A stretch of DNA of 64,000 nucleotides from an uncultured Carboxylicivirga sp. (GTDB taxonomy: Bacteria > Bacteroidota > Bacteroidia > Bacteroidales > Marinilabiliaceae), in NCBI RefSeq assembly GCF_963668385.1, contig NZ_OY764327.1:2294001-2358000 (forward strand), written 5' to 3'. Below, piece by piece: positions 19,548 to 28,058 of the stretch. The notes under the pieces were generated by a model. The model ran no database searches. It was not told the origin of the DNA and saw only the letters and a program-made list of their open reading frames with translations. The translations under genes and the position numbers were made by a program. Positions within the stretch are counted from its first letter, which is position 1. Every line of letters begins with the position of its first letter.

Positions 19548-19979
19548 TTATAATTTATTCCAGTCTTCGATAAAAAGCTGTTTTAATCTATCCACTTCTT
19601 TTTCTCCTAATTTTTGCCTCAGGTCAAGTTCAAGTTCGTTTTTTATTTCTGTGTTTTTTTGACAGCATTCGTCTCCTAATTTTGTAAGCTGTAGATATTT
19701 ATCTCTTTTGTTTCCTTCTTGAAACTTTGAAATGATAAAACCTCTAAGCTCTAGTTTTTTTACTGTTTTTTGCATTGCTTGTCTCGACATTCCTATTATT
19801 GACGCCGCCTGAGAGATGGTAATACTTTGTTGTTCAATTTTCGATAATAGATACCATTCGTTATGTGATAAATCAATATCAGATTGATTTTTCCATATCT
19901 CCTCTACTTTTCTTCTTAATTGCGCATGTTTTTCGCTAATCAAGTCTACTAAAGTTAATTTGCTAAAATCAAAAGGCAT
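19548..19979 (-). CDS. MarR-family transcriptional regulator
   Basis: A 143-residue winged-helix regulator. The DNA-binding helices are around residues 52-80 (ITISQAASIIGMSRQAMQKTVKKLE), followed by a wing with FQEGNKRDKYLQLT and a C-terminal dimerisation helix. It is divergent from the DUF2798 membrane protein gene, with 93 nt between the starts. A perfect 17-bp palindrome there (19997-20013) is the likely operator. It probably represses both its own gene and the DUF2798 gene, as MarR repressors do in divergent pairs. The inducer is unknown. Confidence 0.92.
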   Translation of the reverse strand: MPFDFSKLTLVDLISEKHAQLRRKVEEIWKNQSDIDLSHNEWYLLSKIEQQSITISQAASIIGMSRQAMQKTVKKLELRGFIISKFQEGNKRDKYLQLTKLGDECCQKNTEIKNELELDLRQKLGEKEVDRLKQLFIEDWNKL

Positions 19980-19996
19980 AGTTTAAGAATATTTAA

Positions 19997-20039
19997 TGTC
20001 AACTAAGTTGACAAAAATGATGTTTTTTATATATTTTTG
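19997..20039 (+). promoter_or_regulatory. MarR operator-like palindrome overlapping the DUF2798 promoter
   Basis: TGTCAACTAAGTTGACA (19997-20013) is a perfect palindrome with 8-bp arms around one central base, the size of MarR sites. Downstream, TATTTTTG (20032-20039) matches the -7 consensus. The TTG at 20008-20010, inside the right palindrome arm, is about 21 nt upstream, where a -33 element would sit. A repressor bound there would block the promoter. The palindrome starts 18 nt upstream of the MarR start codon. Confidence 0.65.
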
Positions 20040-20072
20040 CACCATTGTAATTAAAAAATAAAGATTATTGAG

Positions 20073-20540
20073 ATGGGTGAAACAAGAAAACAAAAGCAGG
20101 TATTTACATTGATGATGTGTTTTGGAATGGTATTAGGGATGACTACATATAACATTATCTTACATACTGGGTTAAATATAAATGTTTTCAGTCTTTTAAT
20201 TAAAGAGTTAGGTTTTGTTTTTATTATTGCTTTTCTTCTAGATAATTTCATTGTTGGGCCTTTTGCAAAGAAACAAGTATTTTCAAGAGTTGGGCCTGAA
20301 ACAAAAACAATTGTGGTTATTTTAAGCATTGCAACAACAATGGTCGTTTCCATGGTTCTTATTATGTCTGTTTTTGGTTCTATTGTATCAGAAGGTTTCA
20401 CCTTAAATGCACTGAAAGTTTATCCTAAAACTGTATTGTTAAATTTAATTGCAGCATTACCATTAAACCTTTTAGTCGTTTCTCCTATCGTTAGAGGCTT
20501 ATTCGTTAAAATTTTTCCTCCGAAAGTTGTTAAGGCATAG
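20073..20540 (+). CDS. DUF2798 membrane protein
   Basis: A 155-residue protein with four hydrophobic segments (about 10-30, 37-60, 80-105 and 120-142). The sequence appears to be two related halves, each beginning with a hydrophobic helix containing a Met-rich stretch, consistent with two DUF2798 units. DUF2798 proteins are small inner-membrane proteins of unknown function that often accompany MarR or TetR regulators. The operator-like palindrome upstream suggests control by the divergent MarR protein. Confidence 0.82.
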   Translation: MGETRKQKQVFTLMMCFGMVLGMTTYNIILHTGLNINVFSLLIKELGFVFIIAFLLDNFIVGPFAKKQVFSRVGPETKTIVVILSIATTMVVSMVLIMSVFGSIVSEGFTLNALKVYPKTVLLNLIAALPLNLLVVSPIVRGLFVKIFPPKVVKA

Positions 20541-20591
20541 TGTATTTATACTGTTATTCTAGTTGTTTTTGAGGATTGATTAAAGGAACCA

Positions 20592-20978
20592 TTATCTTTT
20601 TACGAATATTAATTCGCTTAAAAAAGCAATGCCAATTCCAATGGTATAACAAATCAGGTCGCTTGTTGAATAGTCATAACCAATTACTAAGGCTATTATT
20701 TTGTATGACCTTAAGTGTTCAAGCCAATTGTATTTTAATAATTGCGAAAACTCAATCAAGTAGGAAAAAGTGATAGCGACCAATATTCTATTTTTGGCAG
20801 ATATCGTAGCAAGAAAAGTCCCGAAGAAAAAGAAAACCATTGCTCCCCATATTATATCACCAATGTATGGTTCAATGGATGTGGGTACAGTTATATAACT
20901 CGATCGAACAAACAAACCTAGTGCCATTAAAAATAAGGTTGCCAAAAAATTGCGTATAGAATAATGAAGATAGCGCAT
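20592..20978 (-). CDS. DUF2809 membrane protein
   Basis: A 128-residue integral membrane protein with about four hydrophobic segments. Residues around GDIIWGAMVFFFFG, TFSYLIEFSQLL and STSDLICYTIGIG match the DUF2809 pattern, related to VanZ-like proteins. No function is established. It is a single minus-strand gene, 51 nt beyond the end of the DUF2798 gene and 76 nt downstream of the next minus-strand gene's stop codon, with a terminator between them. Confidence 0.82.
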   Translation of the reverse strand: MRYLHYSIRNFLATLFLMALGLFVRSSYITVPTSIEPYIGDIIWGAMVFFFFGTFLATISAKNRILVAITFSYLIEFSQLLKYNWLEHLRSYKIIALVIGYDYSTSDLICYTIGIGIAFLSELIFVKR

Positions 20979-21021
20979 AGCAGGCTTGATTGGTTAAAAG
21001 ATATTTAAAAGTAATGATAAT

Positions 21022-21050
21022 AAAAAGAGGAAGTTATCTTCCTCTTTTTA
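21022..21050 (-). terminator. Terminator after the papain-like peptidase gene
   Basis: Arms AAAAAGAGGAAG (21022-21033) and CTTCCTCTTTTT (21038-21049) with a 4-nt loop form a 12-bp perfect stem ending in T residues on the minus strand, 5 nt after the peptidase stop codon. Confidence 0.9.
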
Positions 21051-21054
21051 TTAA

Positions 21055-22734
21055 TTATTTTCGAATAAATCGTTTTGTGCCTGTTGTATGTGTACTCTTA
21101 AGTGAATGATTTTGGACAGCTTTTGTAGTAAGTATTCCTTCTTTTTTCTGATAGTCTATTAGTTTCGATAATTCATCTAAACTATAGGTATTAGGATTCG
21201 ATTCTTTTAATGTGTTAATATAACAACGAGATTCTCCTGCTTTTTTCAAACTACTTTCTTCTATTACTCCATTATTAATTGTTATAGGACCTTTATTCGA
21301 TCCTGTAACAAACAAGTAATTATTTTGCTCATATTGTTCAGATATAGCGTTAAAACCATCGGCAAAAAGCACAAAGTAATATTCGCCATTAAGAGTGGAT
21401 GGAAGTTGATAATCAAATACCATGTCTGCTTCATTGCCATCAAGTGCTCTTCCCACCGAATATCCCGAAGGAATATCAATGTAGTTCCACCAGTTCCATT
21501 CTCCGTATTTTGTCATATCCGACACAATATCAGAGAAGTTTCCATTATCTCCTTTTTGAGCAATATTGCTTACGTCGTCAGTATAATAATCGTAAAAGAT
21601 AATGCCAAAGTCTTCTTCTGGGTTGTAAGCATTGTAGTAATAGTAAACAATGTTCCAATCGTTGCTTGCAGGTATAATTTCTTTTCCTTTGTTAAATACA
21701 TTGTACTGGACAGTTCTATCTCTTGGTCCGGGATTTGGGTTGCCTTCCCAAACATCAGCGTTTCGATCTTGAAGAGTAATTGCCAAAAGATCTTTACCAT
21801 CTACTCGGTTTAAAGGATCAACAATATTTTTATCAATAATAGGAGCGATGCCTTTATCCGATTCAATAACCATAGCATAATTACAAAATATACCTCCGTT
21901 GAAGAAATCGTAGTCAACCCAAATAAAACCATTTTCACCCCAATTTTCGCCCCATGAATTAACTAATAAAAAGGCACCATTCGGACCTTTATTGTCATCA
22001 TATCCAATTACGCACATGGCATGTCCGGCATGTTTTCCCATTGCATCCCATTCACTGTAGTCGTCATCCTGAAAAACGCCTGATTTATATTTAAAAAAGG
22101 CAGGGCCTAATTTACATCCAACAGCAATAGGCCGGCCTAATTGTAATTCACTTTTTATATCTTCAGTATTGATATTAATTCTTCGATAGTGTTCAATTTT
22201 ACCAGGGCTGTATTGTGCCGATGTTGCATAACTTTTTTGTGAACAATCACCAAGATTAGTATACGGAACATCAGCCAGAGTGGCAATTCCCCTTTCCTGC
22301 ATCTTTTTGAAAGCTGATGATATAGCACTTCCTCCACAATTACTTCCATGGCTGATTGAAAGATAAATATCCAAAGGGCTGAAAATATTAGAACTATTGG
22401 TTAAATCATTCTGAGAAAGGTTGTTTTCTCGTGCATGTGTAATAGTTCTAGTGTAGTAACCGGTAGCCCAGGAAGTACAGGTACCAAATGTTCCCTGATC
22501 ACCTATAGGAGGGAGATAGTCAATAAGTGATATTGCGTCTGATGGTTCTACATCGCCTAGTGTAATCAGGTTTAATTCCTTTGGAACGGATTGATAAATT
22601 GCATCTTCTGCATACGTATCTAAACCCGTTGAATATTCTAAATCAACTGATGAGAGTGGCTCTGCTACTTTTTCACAGCTACTCATAATAAATAGTACTG
22701 CAAAAATAAAGAGGATTAAATATATGTTTTTCAT
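21055..22734 (-). CDS. Papain-like (C1 family) cysteine peptidase lipoprotein
   Basis: A 559-residue lipoprotein (lipobox M-S-S-C, Cys20). The peptidase domain covers about residues 70-285 with Gln80 and catalytic Cys86 in DQGTFGTCTSWA, His238 in KHAGHAMCVIGYDD and Asn259 in LLVNSWGENWG, so the full papain set is present. There is no obvious inhibitory propeptide. The C-terminal region (about 310-480) looks like a beta-sandwich, CARDB-like domain, and a basic tail ends the chain. It is the last gene of a run of exported proteins, 10 nt after the pentapeptide-repeat gene. It probably cleaves proteins at the cell surface or in the periplasm. Confidence 0.88.
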   Translation of the reverse strand: MKNIYLILFIFAVLFIMSSCEKVAEPLSSVDLEYSTGLDTYAEDAIYQSVPKELNLITLGDVEPSDAISLIDYLPPIGDQGTFGTCTSWATGYYTRTITHARENNLSQNDLTNSSNIFSPLDIYLSISHGSNCGGSAISSAFKKMQERGIATLADVPYTNLGDCSQKSYATSAQYSPGKIEHYRRININTEDIKSELQLGRPIAVGCKLGPAFFKYKSGVFQDDDYSEWDAMGKHAGHAMCVIGYDDNKGPNGAFLLVNSWGENWGENGFIWVDYDFFNGGIFCNYAMVIESDKGIAPIIDKNIVDPLNRVDGKDLLAITLQDRNADVWEGNPNPGPRDRTVQYNVFNKGKEIIPASNDWNIVYYYYNAYNPEEDFGIIFYDYYTDDVSNIAQKGDNGNFSDIVSDMTKYGEWNWWNYIDIPSGYSVGRALDGNEADMVFDYQLPSTLNGEYYFVLFADGFNAISEQYEQNNYLFVTGSNKGPITINNGVIEESSLKKAGESRCYINTLKESNPNTYSLDELSKLIDYQKKEGILTTKAVQNHSLKSTHTTGTKRFIRK

Positions 22735-22744
22735 TGTGAATTGA

Positions 22745-23602
22745 TTACTTTATTTGAATAGGTTGAGTTTTTGTTTCTGTAGCACCGCGAGTGTTACATT
22801 GTTTATTTGTTTGGATATCAATAAAATCGGTTTTACCAATAAACTGACTATTAATAAAAGAGGCTTGATTAATAAATTGGACATTGTTAAAAGTAGCTTT
22901 GATTAAAAAGATAGCATTATCAAACACTGCTCTATTAAAAATCGTTTTGTCAAAACAGACTCCGTCATAAAATCTTGTGTTTTCAAATCCGGCATAGTTT
23001 TCAAATGTCGCTCCGCCTATAAATGCATTTCCTTTGAAAACAGAATTTTGAAATTGAACATTTTGATGAAAGAAACATTGAAGAAAATTGCACTGATTTT
23101 CGAATGTAACATTGGTTATCTTGCTTTTTCCGAAAATTTCAGTGTGTCTAAAGTCGGCATATCTACCCTTGAACCAGCTACTTTTTATATTTAAACAGCC
23201 ACTTATTTTACAATCGGTCAGCTGAAAATTATCCTGAAACTGTGCGTAAGATAGGTTGAGATCGCCGTTGAAAATACAATTCTTAAAAATAACCTGTTTA
23301 TTAAATACAATACTTTTTAATTGGTTGTTATTTAACTCAGAAGCATTAATGTTTTCAAACATGCAATTTACAAATATCACATTCTGAGTAATCCCTGCCA
23401 CTCTATTGCCAGGCAACAGATTGTTATAATCGAGTAGTTGAGTCAGGTTAATGTCAGCATCAAAAACTTTATCAACAACAATTATATCTTTTCCTGATTT
23501 TAATACATCTTGTATTGATGATTGCGTACAGCTAATTAAAAAGAGAGTGAATACTGCTACACCAAAACAAGGTTTAGACAATTCAAGGCATTTACTCCTC
23601 AT
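22745..23602 (-). CDS. Pentapeptide-repeat lipoprotein
   Basis: A 285-residue lipoprotein with lipobox L-I-S-C (about Cys25). From about residue 85 to 270 the chain has a five-residue periodicity with a central Phe or other hydrophobic residue (for example FKNCIFNGD, FENTRFYDG, FINQASFINSQF), the pattern of a right-handed quadrilateral beta-helix. Such proteins are usually structural or binding modules. The gene overlaps the ricin-domain gene upstream by 11 nt and ends 10 nt before the peptidase gene, so the three are translationally linked. The partner is unknown. Confidence 0.82.
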   Translation of the reverse strand: MRSKCLELSKPCFGVAVFTLFLISCTQSSIQDVLKSGKDIIVVDKVFDADINLTQLLDYNNLLPGNRVAGITQNVIFVNCMFENINASELNNNQLKSIVFNKQVIFKNCIFNGDLNLSYAQFQDNFQLTDCKISGCLNIKSSWFKGRYADFRHTEIFGKSKITNVTFENQCNFLQCFFHQNVQFQNSVFKGNAFIGGATFENYAGFENTRFYDGVCFDKTIFNRAVFDNAIFLIKATFNNVQFINQASFINSQFIGKTDFIDIQTNKQCNTRGATETKTQPIQIK

Positions 23603-24194
23603 AGCGTTTGCCTGTTTTTATATCAATTAGTTCCCACAGTTGGTTGTCGTTGTTATTACGATTCCAAATCATCACTTTACATCCATTTTTGTGAACGTTG
23701 CTAGCCGAAGCATCCATAACCAAGCCAGAGTATTTGTTGATAATAACAAATTGGCCAGGTTTTACTTCTTCCAGTTTCCACAGGGCAACGCCTTTTCCTG
23801 TTGAGCCATTGTACTCCCAAATTTGGATGGGAGCACCTTTTTTGTTTTTGTAGTATTTGCAGAATAATCGTCCAGGATAACAGCCTTCAATATCTAATCG
23901 ACTATTGCAGTGACATGGTCGAATAAAGTAGTATCCCGAATGATTATACTCAGTAAATTGGAATTTTCGATCATTTCCCGAATCGTAATCCCATAGTTTT
24001 ACATTGGTGCCATTATCTTTTTTAGCATTTGAGCCTGCACCTGGTAAATCAAGGTATTTGCCTGAAGCTACATTTTTAATGGCAAATGTATTTTCTGATA
24101 GGCTTAATTTTGTTCTGACTGTTCTTTTTTGTGCAAATAGTTGCCCATAGCTTAAAGTGAGGAGAAGGAGTAAAGTAAAAATATATTTATTCAT
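23592..24194 (-). CDS. Secreted ricin-type beta-trefoil lectin domain protein
   Basis: A 200-residue protein with a signal peptide (1 to about 21, ending LFA) and one ricin B-type lectin domain covering about residues 35-190. The three trefoil repeats are visible as NVASGKYLDLPGAG, RLDIEGC and NKYSGLVMDASAS, followed by VKLWDYD, IQIWEYN and VMIWNRN with the usual Gln/Trp motif (DNQLWEL). Such domains bind carbohydrates. The gene begins 3 nt after the larger ricin-domain gene and overlaps the pentapeptide-repeat gene, so it sits in the middle of the exported-protein operon. Confidence 0.88.
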   Translation of the reverse strand: MNKYIFTLLLLLTLSYGQLFAQKRTVRTKLSLSENTFAIKNVASGKYLDLPGAGSNAKKDNGTNVKLWDYDSGNDRKFQFTEYNHSGYYFIRPCHCNSRLDIEGCYPGRLFCKYYKNKKGAPIQIWEYNGSTGKGVALWKLEEVKPGQFVIINKYSGLVMDASASNVHKNGCKVMIWNRNNNDNQLWELIDIKTGKRYEE

Positions 24195-24196
24195 CG

Positions 24197-26311
24197 TTAT
24201 TTGCTTTTTTGTGTTTTAATAATTGTTTCGTAGCGGTTTAATCGATCCATTTGCTCTTGGTTATTCGAGTTAGCTACTTCATATTGTGGTCTTTTGTTAC
24301 TGTAGTATTCATTTTTCGATATGATATCAAAGCCTATAGCCTGATCTTTATACATTATATCGTAACGATATTTTATTCGGTACGAAGTCCAGAAATCATT
24401 TGTATATACGTCTTCATCCGTTTTATTGTACTTGATCACGTCGGTATAGTTTGTCGTCATAAAATTGGCAATTACCCCTAATTTAGCTTTGGCATCACCC
24501 GTTAATTCTTTGATGGTGATTCTAATTCGTTTTGAAGTCATGTTCACGTCCAATGGATCTGTTTCTTTGGCAACCGTATAGGTAGAGTTAATCATACTAC
24601 CTTGATTATTACCAATTAATTTCCAATGTCCAATATCTTCTGTACGTTTGTTTTGGTGATTCTCAGGAATTAATTTTTGATGATTGGTAGGATTAATCAC
24701 ATACCATTCAGTCCAATTTCCGTTTTGAGGTTCCCATGTCTGTATTTTCATTCCGTCCGAAGAACTTCTTTTTTCTAAATTTAGTGGGTAGCCGGCATGT
24801 GTTAATATTTTAATCTTACCATTACCGAGGTGAATAACCTTAAACATTTGTCCTTCGTGGTGTTTGTTTTCCCAAATATGAGCTTTACTACCATTTGTTT
24901 TGGTGTTGCGTTGACCGCCTTCAATATCTAACGTATGGCTTTTACATCCTCCAAACGGTTGGATGTAATAATATTCGCCTCTATAGCCGGGTACTTCAAC
25001 AAATTTAAATTTGCGGTCGGTATTGGTATAGTCATCCGCATTTAATGTGTAAATTTTTAATTCCTGACCATTTTTAGCAGATGTTGGGCGGCCTGGTAAA
25101 TCCCAATAACCTTTTGCGCTTTTACCATACTCAACAGCGGATTGTATCCACACGGCACCTAATTTCGCCATATCAACAGCCGGGATGGGTTTTGGAACCC
25201 ATTCTTCAACAATAAGCTGTGATTTTCCTTTGATGTTAGCTGTAATTTTATCAATTCCACTGTTTAGTATGCTAGCTGGATCAGGGAAATCGATTACCTC
25301 ACTAATAATTGCTTTTGCATCTTCCGGAACACCTGGAATGTTTTGTGCAACTTTCAATGACATTTCAACAGGTCCATCCGAATCTAAAACATAACAGGTT
25401 GTTGCCAGTTTATCTGCAATTTCTTTTTCAGATTTGCTTTGATCTGTGTTGTATTTATTGTCAACATATGTTTCGGTGGCGCCGTTGGCAATATCAATTA
25501 AGCCAGCTACTGTTTCCATTTTTGAGCTTTCTTCAACAGCATTACGTACTAATTTTTCTGCTCCTGCATTTTTTGTTTTCTTAAGCTTTTTTAATGTACC
25601 CCCTGCTATATCACTGTAGCTTGGTGTAAATTCTTCGATACCTGCTTTCGCAACTTCCATAGTTGCTTTAAATGCTTGAGGTGCATCTGTAGTTAAATTG
25701 ATTGTGTACGATAGAAGTTTTTGCTCTAAATAGTCATCTTTGCGATTAATCGGTAAATTAAATTCAAGAACATCTTTCCCTGTTGTGAAGTTTTTGGTTA
25801 CTAAAGTCTCTGAATTTTTAGTACATAAAAGAACTTCCTTTTGAACAGTAGGGCTCAATGTTATGTTTTTACCAATAGCAACTGGTACGTAGTTACTTAC
25901 ATGTAAAGTGTCAGCCATTCGAACATAAACAGGTTCGCCTCGGCCTGGACCTTTGGGATTTTGTGTGTGGTTAATAATTTCAATCTCACATTCGGCGTTA
26001 TTGCCTCCGTAATACACTTGGTAAATAGCATCAGCCGGGGCATATACTTTTTTAGTTGTACTAAGTGTTTCTTCTATTTCTAATACGGTTAGGTTACCCG
26101 GGTGTTGAACAACAATGAGTCCAACTCCACGACGCTTATGCATAGATTTAATTCTGAATTCGAGTATATCACCCTGTGAAACAGTAATGGTTGTTAATTC
26201 TTTTTTGTTTTTGGTCGATTGGTATTTGCCTTTAATAATTTGCACAGGTGTTTGACCAACTAATATGTGAAGTACACATAAGAAGGTCAAGATTAGATTT
26301 ATTTTTTTCAT
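24197..26311 (-). CDS. Large secreted protein with an internal ricin-type lectin domain
   Basis: About 704 residues from the ATG at 26311, giving a normal signal peptide (MKKINLILTFLCVLHILVGQ). A start at 26326 would add five residues. An N-terminal beta domain (about 25-120) resembles that of the protein at 26419-27606. A central helical stretch (about 230-340) follows, then a ricin-type trefoil around 390-540 (GYWDLPGRP, HTLDIEGGQ, and KAHIWENKHHEGQMF), and a C-terminal domain of about 150 residues that I do not recognise. It is the first gene of the tightly packed four-gene run that ends with the papain-like peptidase. Function unknown. Confidence 0.78.
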   Translation of the reverse strand: MKKINLILTFLCVLHILVGQTPVQIIKGKYQSTKNKKELTTITVSQGDILEFRIKSMHKRRGVGLIVVQHPGNLTVLEIEETLSTTKKVYAPADAIYQVYYGGNNAECEIEIINHTQNPKGPGRGEPVYVRMADTLHVSNYVPVAIGKNITLSPTVQKEVLLCTKNSETLVTKNFTTGKDVLEFNLPINRKDDYLEQKLLSYTINLTTDAPQAFKATMEVAKAGIEEFTPSYSDIAGGTLKKLKKTKNAGAEKLVRNAVEESSKMETVAGLIDIANGATETYVDNKYNTDQSKSEKEIADKLATTCYVLDSDGPVEMSLKVAQNIPGVPEDAKAIISEVIDFPDPASILNSGIDKITANIKGKSQLIVEEWVPKPIPAVDMAKLGAVWIQSAVEYGKSAKGYWDLPGRPTSAKNGQELKIYTLNADDYTNTDRKFKFVEVPGYRGEYYYIQPFGGCKSHTLDIEGGQRNTKTNGSKAHIWENKHHEGQMFKVIHLGNGKIKILTHAGYPLNLEKRSSSDGMKIQTWEPQNGNWTEWYVINPTNHQKLIPENHQNKRTEDIGHWKLIGNNQGSMINSTYTVAKETDPLDVNMTSKRIRITIKELTGDAKAKLGVIANFMTTNYTDVIKYNKTDEDVYTNDFWTSYRIKYRYDIMYKDQAIGFDIISKNEYYSNKRPQYEVANSNNQEQMDRLNRYETIIKTQKSK

Positions 26312-26418
26312 ATGATTATCTTTCATTCAAATGACATGTGAAGCATAACTGATAAAACATCTTTTTTAAAAGATGCTACTCCCGTCACTTTTGAACATGA
26401 TTATTAGTTTGTGGCTTA

Positions 26419-27606
26419 TTACTTAAAAGCAGGAACGTAAATAGTATTATTGCTATATAGGGTGATGTTTTTAGATACAGATATAGTATTTAACTGATTG
26501 AATCGTTCAGCTGCTTTTACCAATTTATATTTTGGCAAATAATATATGGCACTTGATTTAAACCACCAATTACGGGCTTGGTTTGTATATGAATTGGCCA
26601 TAACGAAATATGGATATGATGGAGGTAATGCCGAGGATACCATCAAATTAGCGATCTGTCCTTTTTGATTGTAATCCATATTACTTTCGTTATATTTCTT
26701 ATTGTTGGTTACTTTGTTATATATTCTTTCGGCCGATCCACTAAAATAGATTTCACGTGCTACCCATTGGTCATCTTTTCGGTTGGAAACAAAACACATA
26801 GTGGTGTTGTAATCTTCACAAGGAGCAATAAATACCATACCTCCTGTAATAGCAAAACCTGCGGCAGGACTAAGGAATAGACTTGATACACCAGCTGCAA
26901 TTGATGATCCCACTTCTACAATTTGCCAGTGTTTAGCTCCCCCTAATTTCGATTCTAATGAATAGTTAAAGCTCTTAATACGTGCATTATCAGGTAGCTT
27001 GTTGGCATCCATTTTAAACTCAGTTAAAGCAGTGCATTTACCATCTAGGTTTCCTAATATTTGTCCGTTTTTTTTATTGAAAACAAATTCGCTGTAAACG
27101 TATTTGTCAAACACCTTTAATTCTTTTTCGGTTATTACAGGTTTGTTAAATCCAATAACACTATCAACATTAAATTGAAACTCTTTGGCTGTTATTACAT
27201 TTTTTTGCATGTATGCCGTATTGAAAGGACTGTTGTTTACCGGTTTTCTTAGTATCTCGAGATGAACAATTTTATGCCCCATTCCGGTTTCATTTAACTC
27301 TACAGTATAAATGCCTTGATTAGTTGTTTTATATTCTTTTATAAGAGATGATGATCTATCTGTACTCCACAAAATGTTTCCATTATGTTGTTTTAATATA
27401 ATGTGGTTTAATTTCTTATCCTTTTCTACATTTAGTTTAACTATAATGATATCTCCTTTCTTAAAAACAAAACTGAAAGCTTCTGTTCCGGAAATTTCTT
27501 TTTCACATTGATAAACTACAATCTCATTATTTAAGGTTTGTTGTGCATCTATCGAATTAAATAATGCAAAAAGGTATATGAACCCCAACCATATTTTTTT
27601 CTCCAT
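26419..27606 (-). CDS. Secreted protein of unknown function, related to its downstream neighbour
   Basis: A 395-residue exported protein with a signal peptide (1 to about 21, ending IDA). Residues about 40-115 have the same beta-rich layout (KKGDIIIVKLN, then LKQHNGNILW) as the N-terminal domain of the protein at 24197-26311. A small hydrophobic segment around 240-262 (VGSSIAAGVSSLFLSPAAGFAITGG) might insert in a membrane. There is no ricin domain. It lies 108 nt upstream of the four-gene run. TATTTTTG on the minus strand at 27802-27795 matches the -7 consensus, but no clear -33 element was seen. I do not recognise a family. Confidence 0.7.
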   Translation of the reverse strand: MEKKIWLGFIYLFALFNSIDAQQTLNNEIVVYQCEKEISGTEAFSFVFKKGDIIIVKLNVEKDKKLNHIILKQHNGNILWSTDRSSSLIKEYKTTNQGIYTVELNETGMGHKIVHLEILRKPVNNSPFNTAYMQKNVITAKEFQFNVDSVIGFNKPVITEKELKVFDKYVYSEFVFNKKNGQILGNLDGKCTALTEFKMDANKLPDNARIKSFNYSLESKLGGAKHWQIVEVGSSIAAGVSSLFLSPAAGFAITGGMVFIAPCEDYNTTMCFVSNRKDDQWVAREIYFSGSAERIYNKVTNNKKYNESNMDYNQKGQIANLMVSSALPPSYPYFVMANSYTNQARNWWFKSSAIYYLPKYKLVKAAERFNQLNTISVSKNITLYSNNTIYVPAFK

Positions 27607-28020
27607 AAATCTAGTTTTTGTTTGTTAATATCAAGTTGCTTTAAAGTCAAACATTCGTTGAACTGATCAAATAAAACTATGCAAGAGAAAAGGAATATGA
27701 GTTAAATATGCATACAGCAATATTTTCTAAACTACAGGTAGAATAGAGCATAAGGTTGTTCGATTTGTCAGTTAATTTTTTGTCTTTCCTTAAGCAAAAA
27801 TAGTAAAAACAAGGAAACGAAGAATTTGAAAAATAGGAAGGTGTAATCTTTTTGTTTAGATTGAATGATGGTTAATGTGCTGGTATATAGATTGTAATGT
27901 TTTTTGTTTTATTATAATTAGAAAAAGATTATTACATTGAGTAATTAAAAATATTGATAAACTAGTTTGTGCTTTCCATATAACCTTTAATGAGTAATAA
28001 TAGTATTACTTCGAATTAAA
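27607..28020. other. AT-rich intergenic region, no gene seen
   Basis: About 410 bp between the end of the glycogen operon and the start of the exported-protein run. It is very AT-rich with no convincing gene, tRNA or repeat. It should hold the promoter of the minus-strand gene ending at 26419; the only candidate element seen is TATTTTTG at 27802-27795. Confidence 0.6.
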
Positions 28021-28054
28021 AATAAAAGAAGGAGCCAAAGCTCCTTCTTTTATT
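28021..28054 (-). terminator. Terminator of the glycogen operon
   Basis: Arms AATAAAAGAAGGAGC (28021-28035) and GCTCCTTCTTTTATT (28040-28054) form a 15-bp perfect stem with a 4-nt loop, immediately after the stop codon of the synthase-phosphorylase gene. Confidence 0.92.
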
Positions 28055-28058
28055 GTAT

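Noticed and set aside
26341-26418. Terminator hairpin between the two exported-protein genes (CATCTTTT/AAAAGATG)
   Set aside because: The stem is only 8 bp, AT-rich, and its arms are part of an A/T run; no convincing T-tract follows, so it may be chance.
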